From the NCBI GenBank assembly GCA_902622515.1, contig CACNQE010000004.1, positions 62,001-126,000 of the forward strand: a DNA stretch of 64,000 nt, written 5' to 3'. Below are positions 37,148 to 48,572 of this stretch, piece after piece; the first letter of the stretch is position 1; each line of letters starts with the position of its first letter. The notes under the pieces are model-generated. The model was not told the origin of the DNA. It saw nothing but the letters and a program-made list of their open reading frames with translations, and ran no database searches. The translations under genes were made by a program, and so were the position numbers. The DNA comes from an uncultured SAR116 cluster alpha proteobacterium (GTDB lineage: Bacteria; Pseudomonadota; Alphaproteobacteria; Puniceispirillales; Puniceispirillaceae).

Positions 37148-38092
37148 ATGAGCGCTATTAATCAGATAAACTCAAGCGAGCATATCTTAGTCATAGCTGG
37201 GCCAACAGCTAGCGGTAAGTCATCCATTGCAATGGATATAGCTGAGAAATGCGAAAGTGTCATCATTAACGCTGACTCAATGCAAGTTTATTCAGATTTG
37301 TGGATACTTACTGCACGTCCATCATTGTCAAACATGGCAAATAAACCCCACGCTTTATATGGTGTTATTGATGGTGGAATAAGATGTAATGTTAGCCTAT
37401 GGTTGAAGTATGCAAAAAAAGAGGTTGAAAAGGCAAGGATGGAAGGACGCCTTCCAATTTTGGTAGGAGGTACAGGTCTCTATTTAAATGCAGCAAGATA
37501 TGGAATTTCGGAGATTCCAGAGGTCTCAGAAGAGATTCATAACAAGGCAGTGAGCCTTCACAAAGAAATTGGAGGACACTCATTTAAGAATTTACTTGCC
37601 CGTTTTGACTCAGCCCTGGCGTCTAGATTAGCTGATGGAGATAGTCAGAGACTTATAAGGGCAATGGAGGTTTTTTGGCAAACTGGAACCCCATTATCTA
37701 TGTGGCAAGCACAACCATTAACGGGAGCAATTTCTGGTGATTTCATCAATATAGCCCATCTCCCACCGCGTCAAATTGTATATAAATCTATTTATCAAAG
37801 AGTGTTAGAAATGTTTGAAAAAGGCGTTGTTGATGAAGTAAAGTTATTAATTGAACGTAATTTAGATAAATCACTTCCAGTTATGAAGGCGTTGGGTGTG
37901 AGGCACATCGCATCTTATCTGGATAGTAGCAGGGAAATTGATGCTGTTATTTCAAACATAGTTCAAGATACAAGAAATTATGCAAAACGCCAATTTACTT
38001 GGTTCAATAATAATTTTATATCTGAAATTGTCAGTACAAAGAAATATTCAAAAAGATTTGTTTCAGAAATCTTTTCAAAAATTCCCAATTAA
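37148..38092 (+). CDS. miaA: tRNA dimethylallyltransferase MiaA
   Basis: MiaA transfers a dimethylallyl group to A37 of tRNAs reading UNN codons, helping frame maintenance. The protein, about 314 residues, has the P-loop GPTASGKS near the N-terminus, then DSMQVY and the GGTGLYLNA segment of IPPT. ATG37148 is preferred; a GTG at 37130 is also open and neither has a strong ribosome-binding site. The serB start codon lies only 29 bases away on the other strand, so promoters must overlap. Confidence 0.94.
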   Translation: MSAINQINSSEHILVIAGPTASGKSSIAMDIAEKCESVIINADSMQVYSDLWILTARPSLSNMANKPHALYGVIDGGIRCNVSLWLKYAKKEVEKARMEGRLPILVGGTGLYLNAARYGISEIPEVSEEIHNKAVSLHKEIGGHSFKNLLARFDSALASRLADGDSQRLIRAMEVFWQTGTPLSMWQAQPLTGAISGDFINIAHLPPRQIVYKSIYQRVLEMFEKGVVDEVKLLIERNLDKSLPVMKALGVRHIASYLDSSREIDAVISNIVQDTRNYAKRQFTWFNNNFISEIVSTKKYSKRFVSEIFSKIPN

Positions 38093-38214
38093 AGGTTGAC
38101 AAAAATCTAATCCGAACGTAGGAATAGGGGAGTTTTCAAAGGATTTTTCAGTTATTTTTGTTAACAAAATTCTTTTCACAATTTATTTTATAATGGAAAA
38201 AATGTTGATTACAG

Positions 38215-40002
38215 ATGGCAGATAAACTTCAAAAGTATAGAACTCTAGAGCTTCCAGGTGCAGAATTATTGCTAAAATGTCTCGAGGACCAGAATGTCGA
38301 GGTTATATTCGGATATCCAGGGGGCGCTGTTTTGCCAATTTACGACGCTTTATTTAAGAACAATCATATTAAACATATTTTAGTCAGACATGAGCAAGCA
38401 GCAGTGCATGCGGCAGAAGGTTATGCGCGCTCTACTGGAAAAACTGGAGTTGTTCTGGTGACATCTGGTCCTGGAGCAACTAATGCGGTAACTGGATTAA
38501 CAGATGCTCTTATGGACTCAGTACCCATTGTTTGTCTCACTGGCCAGGTACCTACACATCTTGTAGGAACAGATGCCTTTCAGGAGGCTGATACTTCAGG
38601 AATTACTAGACAATGCACAAAACATAACTATCTTGTAACTAAGTCTGCTGACCTACAGGTGATAGTATCTGAAGCATTTCACGTAGCCAAAACTGGTCGA
38701 CCGGGACCTGTTCTAATTGATTTACCTAAAGATATATTGATGTTAGATGCGCCATACTCAAATTCTCCTGAGGTCCGTGAAGAAGCTACAAAAAGATATT
38801 ATCCTAAGATAACCCCAGATATTAAAGAAATAAAAAATGCTGTTCGAATTTTGAAGAGGGCAAAAAGACCCATTATTTATGGAGGAGGTGGTATCATAAA
38901 TAGCGGCCCTGGCGCATCAGAGAAGCTAAGAAAACTCGTAAAAATGACCGGGTGGCCGACAACCCTCACATTAATGGGCCTTGGTGCACTTCCAGCTGAG
39001 GATGAGCACTTCCTTGGTATGCTAGGCATGCATGGGACTTATGAGGCTAATTTAGCGATGTATAATTGTGATGTAATGTTAAATATTGGAGCCAGGTTTG
39101 ATGATAGAGTGACTGGTAAGCTTTCTGAATTTTCACCTCAATCAGAAAAAATTCATATTGATATAGATGCATCATCGATTAACAAGAATATTCAGGTAGA
39201 TGTAGGAATCATTGGAGACGCCGAAATCGTTTTAGATGAGTTAATGTCAGAGATGAAGGCACAAACTTTTGAACCAAATAGCAGTGCATTGAAAAAATGG
39301 TGGCATAAAATAAATGAATGGCGTTCAAGAAATTGCCTCGGATACAAACAAACTAGTCAAATAATAAAGCCACAATTTGCCATCGAAAGACTTTATCAAT
39401 TAACTAAAAATAAAGACACTTTTGTTACCACCGAAGTGGGTCAGCACCAGATGTGGGCAGCTCAATATTTCGGGTTTAATGAACCAAATAGGTGGATGAC
39501 ATCGGGAGGTCTTGGCACTATGGGGTATGGTTTGCCAGCAGCCATGGGTGTTCAAATAGCGCACCCAGATTCCCTGGTTATCGATATCTCGGGTGAAGGC
39601 TCATTCATGATGAATATGCAAGAGTTATCGACAATAGCTCAATACAACCTTCCAGTTAAAATTTTTATTTTAAATAATGAATGGCTTGGGATGGTTCGTC
39701 AGTGGCAGGAACTAATTCATGGCGGAAGATATTCGCAGAGTTACTCCGAATCACTCCCTGATTTTGTAAAATTGGCAGATACATTTGGAATGACTGGTCT
39801 TGTTGCTGAGACTGCATCTGGATTAGATGATGTGATAAGCCAAATGATAGAAACAGATGGCCCTGTAATTGCAGATATTAGAATTGAAAAGGAGGAAAAT
39901 TGCTTTCCAATGATTCCATCTGGTGCTGCTCACAATGAAATGATATTGGGGCCAGATGACCAAAATGGAGCTATTTCTGAAGCTGGAAAAATATTGGTTT
40001 AA
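38215..40002 (+). CDS. ilvB: Acetolactate synthase large subunit
   Basis: This TPP enzyme makes 2-acetolactate or 2-aceto-2-hydroxybutyrate, the first common step of branched-chain amino acid synthesis. The 595-residue protein has [14 protein letters not shown], catalytic E60 in RHEQ, and the FAD and TPP (GEGSF...NN) regions. A TATAAT at 38189-38194 lies 20 bases before the ATG; if that is the promoter, there is almost no leader, which leaves no room for a leader-peptide attenuator. ilvH and ilvC follow on the same strand. Confidence 0.97.
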   Translation: MADKLQKYRTLELPGAELLLKCLEDQNVEVIFGYPGGAVLPIYDALFKNNHIKHILVRHEQAAVHAAEGYARSTGKTGVVLVTSGPGATNAVTGLTDALMDSVPIVCLTGQVPTHLVGTDAFQEADTSGITRQCTKHNYLVTKSADLQVIVSEAFHVAKTGRPGPVLIDLPKDILMLDAPYSNSPEVREEATKRYYPKITPDIKEIKNAVRILKRAKRPIIYGGGGIINSGPGASEKLRKLVKMTGWPTTLTLMGLGALPAEDEHFLGMLGMHGTYEANLAMYNCDVMLNIGARFDDRVTGKLSEFSPQSEKIHIDIDASSINKNIQVDVGIIGDAEIVLDELMSEMKAQTFEPNSSALKKWWHKINEWRSRNCLGYKQTSQIIKPQFAIERLYQLTKNKDTFVTTEVGQHQMWAAQYFGFNEPNRWMTSGGLGTMGYGLPAAMGVQIAHPDSLVIDISGEGSFMMNMQELSTIAQYNLPVKIFILNNEWLGMVRQWQELIHGGRYSQSYSESLPDFVKLADTFGMTGLVAETASGLDDVISQMIETDGPVIADIRIEKEENCFPMIPSGAAHNEMILGPDDQNGAISEAGKILV

Positions 40003-40084
40003 AAAATTATAGGATATCAATTAGTGGTATTTTACAATTATCTGAGCATAGTAAGCACTGTTGAACAAAAAGGAATAATAGTAG

Positions 40085-40606
40085 GTGTTAGATACTCAAA
40101 CAATTGAAAGACATACCTTATCTGTGCTTGTAGATGATGAGCCTGGAGTACTCGCTCGTGTTGTTGGATTGTTTTCTGGCCGTGGTTACAATATTGAGAG
40201 TTTAACGGTATCTGTAGTTGATAAAAAGAAAAAAACTTCGAGAATATCCGTTGTCACCACAGGAACACCCCAGGTTATAAATCAAATAGAACAGCTACTT
40301 TCTAAGCTCATTCCCGTTCATAAAGTTGAAGATTTAACTAATGGACCATCTCACGTTGAACGTGAGTTGGCTCTGGTCAAAATCGTAAATAAGGGAGATA
40401 GTCGGATCGAGTCTTTACGCATTGCAGATAGCTTTAGAGCTCGAATACTAGATAGTTCTCTTAATAGCTTCGTATTCGAAGTTACAGGGGCTTCAGAGAA
40501 AGTATCTGCTTTTATTGACCTTATGGAATCACTAGGTAAAGTAGAAGTTGCAAGAACTGGAATATGTGGAATCACCCGAGGAAACAAAATTGATCTTGCG
40601 GACTAA
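40085..40606 (+). CDS. ilvH: Acetolactate synthase small (regulatory) subunit
   Basis: This ACT-domain subunit activates the large subunit and gives valine feedback. The 173-residue chain starts at GTG40085. It has the ACT core LSVLVDDEPGVLARVVGLFSGRGYN and a second ACT-like half ending in RTGICGITRG. ilvB lies 82 bases upstream and ilvC about 107 bases downstream, a conventional ilvB-ilvH-ilvC order. Confidence 0.96.
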   Translation: MLDTQTIERHTLSVLVDDEPGVLARVVGLFSGRGYNIESLTVSVVDKKKKTSRISVVTTGTPQVINQIEQLLSKLIPVHKVEDLTNGPSHVERELALVKIVNKGDSRIESLRIADSFRARILDSSLNSFVFEVTGASEKVSAFIDLMESLGKVEVARTGICGITRGNKIDLAD

Positions 40607-40698
40607 GATTTTCACACTATGGTGCCTACAATTATGCTAATATTTCCCTAAATAATGGCTTTAAAACGCCTATTTCTGTAAGTTCAGTATTTAAGTAA

Positions 40699-41733
<1,035 letters not shown>

Positions 41734-41877
41734 TTAATAACTCTGGTTAATTTAATTAAAAATGTGAATCCTAGAATAAAATTTGCTTATTTTTATATTG
41801 TAAGACCTAATATATAATAAAACTATTTTTTTTTGGTTAACTTGTAGATTATTATGTCGTAGTTGTATTGCGATTAA

Positions 41878-42942
<1,065 letters not shown>

Positions 42943-42952
42943 TTGTTAAAGA

Positions 42953-43876
42953 ATGGTCTGGTTAAAACAGATTAAAAGGAAACAATCTAATTCTCGTGTT
43001 CCTCAAATATTGATTATCTCATTTGGATTCTTATTAATTCTGGTTGGTAAAGCAGATTTAACTGCGGTACGCTACATGCAAGGTGGAGTGGTTGAAGTAA
43101 TTGCACCTTTTTATTCCATCGTTACAGTTCCAGTTAATAGCATGGAAAGTTTATTTGATGGGCTCCAGACAGTCGCATCTTTAAGGAAAAAAGCAAAAAT
43201 ACTCGAACTTGAAAATGAGAGATTGAAAAAATTACAAAGAATAGCTGAATCACTGGAGGTCGAAAATAGACAATTACGTACAGTTCTTGGGGCTGTTATC
43301 CCACAGGAATGGGACGCTATTACTGCTCGCGTTATCGCAGTGCCTGGGGGAAATTTTACACATAGTATGATTGTTGAACATGGAGCCAATCATGTTATAG
43401 CAAGAGGTAGCGCAGTTGTTACAGCAGAAGGTTTAGTTGGTTATGTCATTTCTAATGGAAAATATTTTTCGCGCATTCTTCTCTTGAGTGATGTGAATGC
43501 TAGGATTCCCGTTATTCTAAGCGAATCTTCCTGGCCGGGTCTTGCAGTTGGAAAAAATGGACTAATATTAGGGTTGGATTTTCTTCCTGCGGAATCTAAA
43601 CCATCTCTCAACGAGACAGTTGTTACATCAGGGCATGGCGGCTTACTTCCTGCTGGTATACCTGTTGGCAGAGTGTCTTCCATAACTAAAAAGCAAGTTT
43701 TGGTGACACCTTCAGTCGAACTGAGGAAACTGTCGTTTGTGACTATTCTTTCACGAAAGACAGTACCTGAATTTTTCGCAGATCCAGAACAAAGCGATAT
43801 TTTTTACTCCCCTTTGATAGACCAAAAAAAAGAACGTTTATTTGAAGGTTTAAATGTCAAAGAGATCCTGCAATGA
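42953..43876 (+). CDS. mreC: Rod shape-determining protein MreC
   Basis: MreC is a bitopic membrane protein that activates the PBP2-RodA synthase from the periplasm. The 307-residue chain has a TM at about 18-33, a periplasmic coiled coil at about 75-112 that is rich in Leu, Glu and Lys, and a beta-rich C-terminal pair of barrels. GLVGYV and TSGHGGLLPAGIPVG are conserved. It starts ten bases after mreB and shares ATGA with mreD. Confidence 0.95.
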   Translation: MVWLKQIKRKQSNSRVPQILIISFGFLLILVGKADLTAVRYMQGGVVEVIAPFYSIVTVPVNSMESLFDGLQTVASLRKKAKILELENERLKKLQRIAESLEVENRQLRTVLGAVIPQEWDAITARVIAVPGGNFTHSMIVEHGANHVIARGSAVVTAEGLVGYVISNGKYFSRILLLSDVNARIPVILSESSWPGLAVGKNGLILGLDFLPAESKPSLNETVVTSGHGGLLPAGIPVGRVSSITKKQVLVTPSVELRKLSFVTILSRKTVPEFFADPEQSDIFYSPLIDQKKERLFEGLNVKEILQ

Positions 43877-44415
43877 TAAAAAACCAATTGAATTCAAAGG
43901 TTAACAAAAATCATGCCGACTTTTCAAAAAAATTTTTAATTTTTGGAATTAGTTTGTTAATTGTATTTTTTGAACTTGCTTTAGCTAAATGGTCTCTTTT
44001 TTTTGGGTCAGCTCCAATGTTAAGCCTTTGCTATATATTCACACTTTTATTGTTATGTCCTCAACTTATATTTCCGATAACAATAATTTTACCATCATTA
44101 CTTTTTGAGGTAATGGGTGGAGATATGCTTGGAGTAAGGGTGACCGCTTTTTATATAGTGGCACTTCTTGTGACTACACGTTTAGTATCAAATGAGCATG
44201 ATGATTTTATTTCATATTGGGCTAATTTTAGTTTGATTTGTATTGGAGTAGTTTTGTTTAGATTGCTGGTATATATAGTTCTTTATTTTACTATGCCAAA
44301 CATATCTATGCTGGCATTTCAAATCGGTATCAGTATTGCATTATTTCCAGTATTTTTTGTAAGTACGACTATTCTTTTAAGTATGGCTGGATCTCATATT
44401 AAACAAATTGATTAA
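43873..44415 (+). CDS. mreD: Rod shape-determining membrane protein MreD
   Basis: MreD is a small polytopic partner of MreC. The 180-residue chain has about five hydrophobic helices and little charged sequence, with the FGSAPMLSLCYIFTLLLL segment near the middle. It is recognised mostly from its place between mreC and the PBP2 gene, plus length and hydropathy. It overlaps mreC by four bases. Confidence 0.88.
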   Translation: MIKNQLNSKVNKNHADFSKKFLIFGISLLIVFFELALAKWSLFFGSAPMLSLCYIFTLLLLCPQLIFPITIILPSLLFEVMGGDMLGVRVTAFYIVALLVTTRLVSNEHDDFISYWANFSLICIGVVLFRLLVYIVLYFTMPNISMLAFQIGISIALFPVFFVSTTILLSMAGSHIKQID

Positions 44416-44436
44416 GATTGGGACTTAAAAGATATT

Positions 44437-46389
44437 ATGGCTAAAAAACGAAAAGAAATACAGGAAGTTGCGAACCAAATTTCTAAAAGAATGTTTTTGG
44501 TTGGAAGCCTGCAAATAGGTTTTGGGTTAATTCTGATTGGACGATTATACCAATTGCAGATTTTAGATAGCGACTCTTACCTAAAATTATCAGACAAGAA
44601 TCAATTTGATCATCGCTTAGTGATCGCGCCCAGAGGAAGATTGCTTGATTCCAAGAATCGTTTACTTGCAGGCAATTCAGAGGTTTTCGAGTTGGTTGTT
44701 ATACCAGCGAGAACTATGAATTTAGAATTGCTTTTGATAGAAATTGACAATATTGTCGGACTATCCAAGAAAGAAATTGAAGACATATTAGTAATAGCCA
44801 AAAATCAACCAGATTTCATAGAAATTTCAATAAAATCTGACTTGACCCAGCGAGAATTATCTCACCTTGCGATTAGAAGTGCTCTTTTAGAGGGGGTATT
44901 ATTTCAAAAGAATTACAATCGAATTTATCCGCAAGGCAAGTTACTTTCGCATGTTACTGGTTATGTCTCAGGAATTACCGCAAGAGAGGTTGAAAAAGAT
45001 AGAAAATTACAGAGATTGGTTGGATTGAAAACCGGTAAATCTGGTCTTGAAAAGACCTTGGATGACTCTCTTCGAGGAATAGCTGGTAAAGAGCGTATTG
45101 AAGTAAATTCGCGTGGTAAGCCTGTCAGATTTATTTCTGATAGTGTGCCCAAACAGGGGAGGGATCATAAGCTTACAATTGATATGGATATTCAATCCTA
45201 TGCAGTAAATAGGTTGAAGTTGGGAAATTCCGAGCAGGTTGAAATGGCTCAAAGTTCTGTTCAAGAAGCTATTAACAACAATGATGAGTTAAAGGCGCAC
45301 ATTAATATCGGCGAAACAATGATATTAAAAGATGCGAATTCACGATATGTACCTCCTGAAGCAGGAGCTGTTGTGCTGATGGACATTCATACAGGTGCAG
45401 TTATTTCAATGGTGTCTTCACCTGCTTACGATCCAAATTTATTTGCAGGTCGAATATCAAATAGAGCTTGGCATAATATTAATAAACATCCAAGAGTACC
45501 CTTGCTAAATAGGGTTATAGCAGGATTATATTCGCCGGGCTCTACTTTCAAAATGGTTGTATATGCTGCTGCTCTAGAAGCTGGTGTTATTTCAACTGAC
45601 GCATCTTATAATTGCAAGGGTTTTTTTGAATTTGGTGATCGTGATTTTTATTGTTGGCAAGAAAAAGGCCACGGCGTGGTGAATGGTAGACAGGCAATAG
45701 CACAGTCATGTGACGTTTATTTTTATCAAATCGCCCTTAAAACAGGTATAGAACGTATTCATAATATGGCAAAACGAATGGGACTTGGGGAAATTACAAA
45801 TGTTGGAATACCTGATGAAAAAGTTGGGATAATGCCAAATCGTGAATGGAAAAAAAACACACGTGGAACTGTATGGACACCTGGTGAGACAGTGATTGCT
45901 GGGATTGGTCAGGGATTTGTTTTAACAACCCCTATTCAACTCTCTGTAATGACTGCTCGGCTAGCAAATGGAAAAAAAGCAGTGAAAGCAACGTTATTAT
46001 CTGAAGCAACAAAAAATCCTGACGATTTCCCGCCGTTAGATATTAGCAGTTCAGTATTAAGAGAAATTCAACGTTCTATGAGAAGCGTCATCTCTAGTGG
46101 GAGGGGTACGGCACGTAAATATGAATTGAATGGTTATGGACTAGCAGGTAAAACTGGCACTGTCCAAGTAAAAAGAATTTCAAAAGCGGAGAGAGAAGAG
46201 GGTATCATTGATAACATTGATAGACGTTGGAAAGACAGGGACCACGCTCTGTTTGTAGGTTACGCACCATATGATAAACCCAAATATGCTATAAGTGTAA
46301 TTGTAGAACATGGGGGTAGTGGTTCATCTATGGCAGCACCAATAGCCCGTGATATACTTCAATTTGCACTTGAGAGACATGTTACATGA
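44437..46389 (+). CDS. mrdA: Penicillin-binding protein 2 (elongasome transpeptidase)
   Basis: PBP2 is the D,D-transpeptidase of the rod complex. The 650-residue chain has a short cytosolic N-terminus, a TM at about 20-40 and the pedestal domain. The transpeptidase domain carries the catalytic S369-T-F-K372, then S424-C-D and KTGTVQV. Compared with the PBP2 sequences I recall, about 45 extra residues lie at about 253-298, between the pedestal and the transpeptidase domain, with a polar, asparagine-rich, probably flexible composition. The ATGA overlap couples it to rodA. Confidence 0.95.
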   Translation: MAKKRKEIQEVANQISKRMFLVGSLQIGFGLILIGRLYQLQILDSDSYLKLSDKNQFDHRLVIAPRGRLLDSKNRLLAGNSEVFELVVIPARTMNLELLLIEIDNIVGLSKKEIEDILVIAKNQPDFIEISIKSDLTQRELSHLAIRSALLEGVLFQKNYNRIYPQGKLLSHVTGYVSGITAREVEKDRKLQRLVGLKTGKSGLEKTLDDSLRGIAGKERIEVNSRGKPVRFISDSVPKQGRDHKLTIDMDIQSYAVNRLKLGNSEQVEMAQSSVQEAINNNDELKAHINIGETMILKDANSRYVPPEAGAVVLMDIHTGAVISMVSSPAYDPNLFAGRISNRAWHNINKHPRVPLLNRVIAGLYSPGSTFKMVVYAAALEAGVISTDASYNCKGFFEFGDRDFYCWQEKGHGVVNGRQAIAQSCDVYFYQIALKTGIERIHNMAKRMGLGEITNVGIPDEKVGIMPNREWKKNTRGTVWTPGETVIAGIGQGFVLTTPIQLSVMTARLANGKKAVKATLLSEATKNPDDFPPLDISSSVLREIQRSMRSVISSGRGTARKYELNGYGLAGKTGTVQVKRISKAEREEGIIDNIDRRWKDRDHALFVGYAPYDKPKYAISVIVEHGGSGSSMAAPIARDILQFALERHVT

Positions 46390-47486
46390 ATTGGACCTCT
46401 AGATTACTCTTAATTCCATGGCTAATGATAATAAGTATGTTTATCCTTGTTATCATAGGAACAATGGCGTTATACTCTGCATCTGACGGTGTATGGACCA
46501 TGTCTGTCAAACAACATTTGATACGTTCAGCAATCGGTTTTTTAATAGCCTTTTTTATCGCGTTTCTTCCGATTAATTGGTTGTTTAGAACCAGTTTCCT
46601 CGTATGGTTTGCCTTTGTCTGTGTTTTAATGCTCTTGCCATTTATTGGTGTAGGGGCTGGAGCAACTAGATGGATTAATTTAGGAGTTATGAATTTTCAA
46701 CCCTCTGAACCAACCAAAATAGCTGTTATTCTGCTATTAGCAAGATATTTATCCCTCAGAACATTTGATCAAATTGATAAAATTGCAATTTATATACCTG
46801 CAATATTTATAATAGGTATTCCTTCTGCGCTGGTACTTAGGCAGCCAGATTTAGGTACTGGTCTGATGATTTTAGTTGGAGGATTAGCAGTTATATTTGT
46901 TAGTGGTCTGCCAAAAAAATATGTTTTTCTAGGGTTAGGAACGGTTGGAGCTTCTATTCCTATTATCTGGGGACAGTTATATGATTACCAAAAAGCACGA
47001 TTATTAACTTTCCTTAACCCAGAAAAGGATATTTTGGGTGCAGGCTGGCAGATTACGCAATCAAAGATTGCTTTAGGATCTGGTGGTCTTTTTGGGAAAG
47101 GGTTTTTGCAAGGCTCACAATCGCAACTTGACTATTTACCAGAAAAACAAACAGATTTTGTATTTACCTTAATTGGAGAAGAATTTGGTTTTGTTGGCAG
47201 TATTACTATTATTCTGATTTATTTTTTGATTATTCTCTCTATTACTAGCATTGGTTTAAAATCAAAAAACAGATTTACCAGGCTTGTTTCAAGTGGACTT
47301 GGTATGATCGTTTTTTTATATGTTTTTATAAATATTGCTATGGTAACAGGTGTTTTACCAGTGGTTGGTGCACCATTACCGCTCTTATCGTATGGCGGTA
47401 CAGCAATGCTAACTGTTTTTGTTATTTTGGGAATTTGTATCAATTTATCAATAAATCGTGATAAAGAAGACCTTGAAATTAGTTGA
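46386..47486 (+). CDS. rodA: Peptidoglycan glycosyltransferase RodA (elongasome)
   Basis: RodA is a SEDS-family membrane enzyme that polymerises lipid II during lateral growth, working with PBP2. The 366-residue chain has about ten helices and the SEDS hallmarks: GATRWINLG near the first loop, FQPSEPTK, and KQTDFVFTLIGEEFGF with its acidic residues. The C-terminal LLSYGGT is typical. It overlaps mrdA by four bases. Confidence 0.97.
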   Translation: MNWTSRLLLIPWLMIISMFILVIIGTMALYSASDGVWTMSVKQHLIRSAIGFLIAFFIAFLPINWLFRTSFLVWFAFVCVLMLLPFIGVGAGATRWINLGVMNFQPSEPTKIAVILLLARYLSLRTFDQIDKIAIYIPAIFIIGIPSALVLRQPDLGTGLMILVGGLAVIFVSGLPKKYVFLGLGTVGASIPIIWGQLYDYQKARLLTFLNPEKDILGAGWQITQSKIALGSGGLFGKGFLQGSQSQLDYLPEKQTDFVFTLIGEEFGFVGSITIILIYFLIILSITSIGLKSKNRFTRLVSSGLGMIVFLYVFINIAMVTGVLPVVGAPLPLLSYGGTAMLTVFVILGICINLSINRDKEDLEIS

Positions 47487-47546
47487 TAGTTGCTAAAATA
47501 CCAATAAACTATTAAATTTTTATATAAATCCTGAAAGGGAGACTCT

Positions 47547-48548
47547 ATGTTTAGGTTTTTCACAACAAGAAAATGGTTTCTTTGGTCTTGGTTGGGTTCA
47601 ATTGCGATTTTATCTTCTTTATGGGTTCAAGTGCAAATCGATGTTGAGATAAATGAATGGTTTGGAGAATTTTATGACCTTATCCAAAAAGCCCTTGGTG
47701 AGCCTAATTCCATTACAATAGAAGAATATTGGAGTAGTCTTTTTAGTTTTATGTCTTTAGCGGCGATCTACGTAGCTATTTCGGTATTAGTAAGTTATTT
47801 TACAGCCCATTTCTTATTTAGGTGGAGAACATCGATGGTTGAGTGGTATCACTCAGTTTATCATAAGGCTAGAAAAATTGAGGGTGCGTCCCAGCGAGTT
47901 CAAGAAGATACTATAAAATTCACAAGGATTATGGAGGGTTTGGGGACTAGCTTCATAGAAGCAATAATGGTGCTAGTGCAATTTGTTCCTATATTGCTGG
48001 GACTTTCAATAGGAATTCCAATATTCTTTTTTGGTGATTGGGAATTTGGATTAGTTACGGGCGCTCTTTTGTGGAGTGTAGGAGGGACTATATTTCTTAT
48101 TGTATTAGGATGGCTACTTAGACTTGTTGGAATTGAATATGATCTTCAAAAAAAAGAAGCAGCGTATAGAAAAATTCTTGTAATAGCGGAAGATGATGAC
48201 GCTCAGAACGTTAGGCCAAAAACAATAGAAGAAATATTTTTAGATGTGAGGTCTATTCATTTTTTGTCTTACTTAAGATACCTCTATTTTAACATCGGTC
48301 GCGTGGCATATTTGCAAGCCAATGTATTATCGGCCTATATTTTCTTGGCCCCCGCCATAGTTGCTGGAGTTGTCACACTAGGAGTAATGCAGCAAATCAT
48401 CAGAGCCTTTGGGAGAGTTGAAGGCTCAATGCAATATCTTTTAAGGGCTTGGCCTACTATTATTGAATTATTAAGTGTATATAAACGTCTTAGAGAATTT
48501 GAACTTCAGATTTCTAACGACTATGCAGAAAATGGCATAGTGAATTGA
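47547..48548 (+). CDS. SbmA/BacA-like peptide transporter
   Basis: SbmA/BacA proteins are proton-driven inner-membrane importers of peptides and peptide antibiotics that lack a nucleotide-binding domain. This 333-residue chain is shorter than E. coli SbmA (about 406). It has about six hydrophobic segments; WRTSMVEWYHSVYHKARKIEG and VQEDTIKFTRIME fit the family core. AGGGAG precedes the ATG. It follows rodA by 60 bases, so it may be co-transcribed with the rod operon. Which peptides it handles is unknown. Confidence 0.85.
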   Translation: MFRFFTTRKWFLWSWLGSIAILSSLWVQVQIDVEINEWFGEFYDLIQKALGEPNSITIEEYWSSLFSFMSLAAIYVAISVLVSYFTAHFLFRWRTSMVEWYHSVYHKARKIEGASQRVQEDTIKFTRIMEGLGTSFIEAIMVLVQFVPILLGLSIGIPIFFFGDWEFGLVTGALLWSVGGTIFLIVLGWLLRLVGIEYDLQKKEAAYRKILVIAEDDDAQNVRPKTIEEIFLDVRSIHFLSYLRYLYFNIGRVAYLQANVLSAYIFLAPAIVAGVVTLGVMQQIIRAFGRVEGSMQYLLRAWPTIIELLSVYKRLREFELQISNDYAENGIVN

Positions 48549-48572
48549 GCACTTTTAATTTTTAGAAATTTA

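Noticed and set aside
38093-38214. Search for a leader-peptide attenuator upstream of ilvB.
   Set aside because: A TTGACA (38096-38101) has no good -10, and no short frame rich in Ile, Leu or Val codons with a terminator was found.
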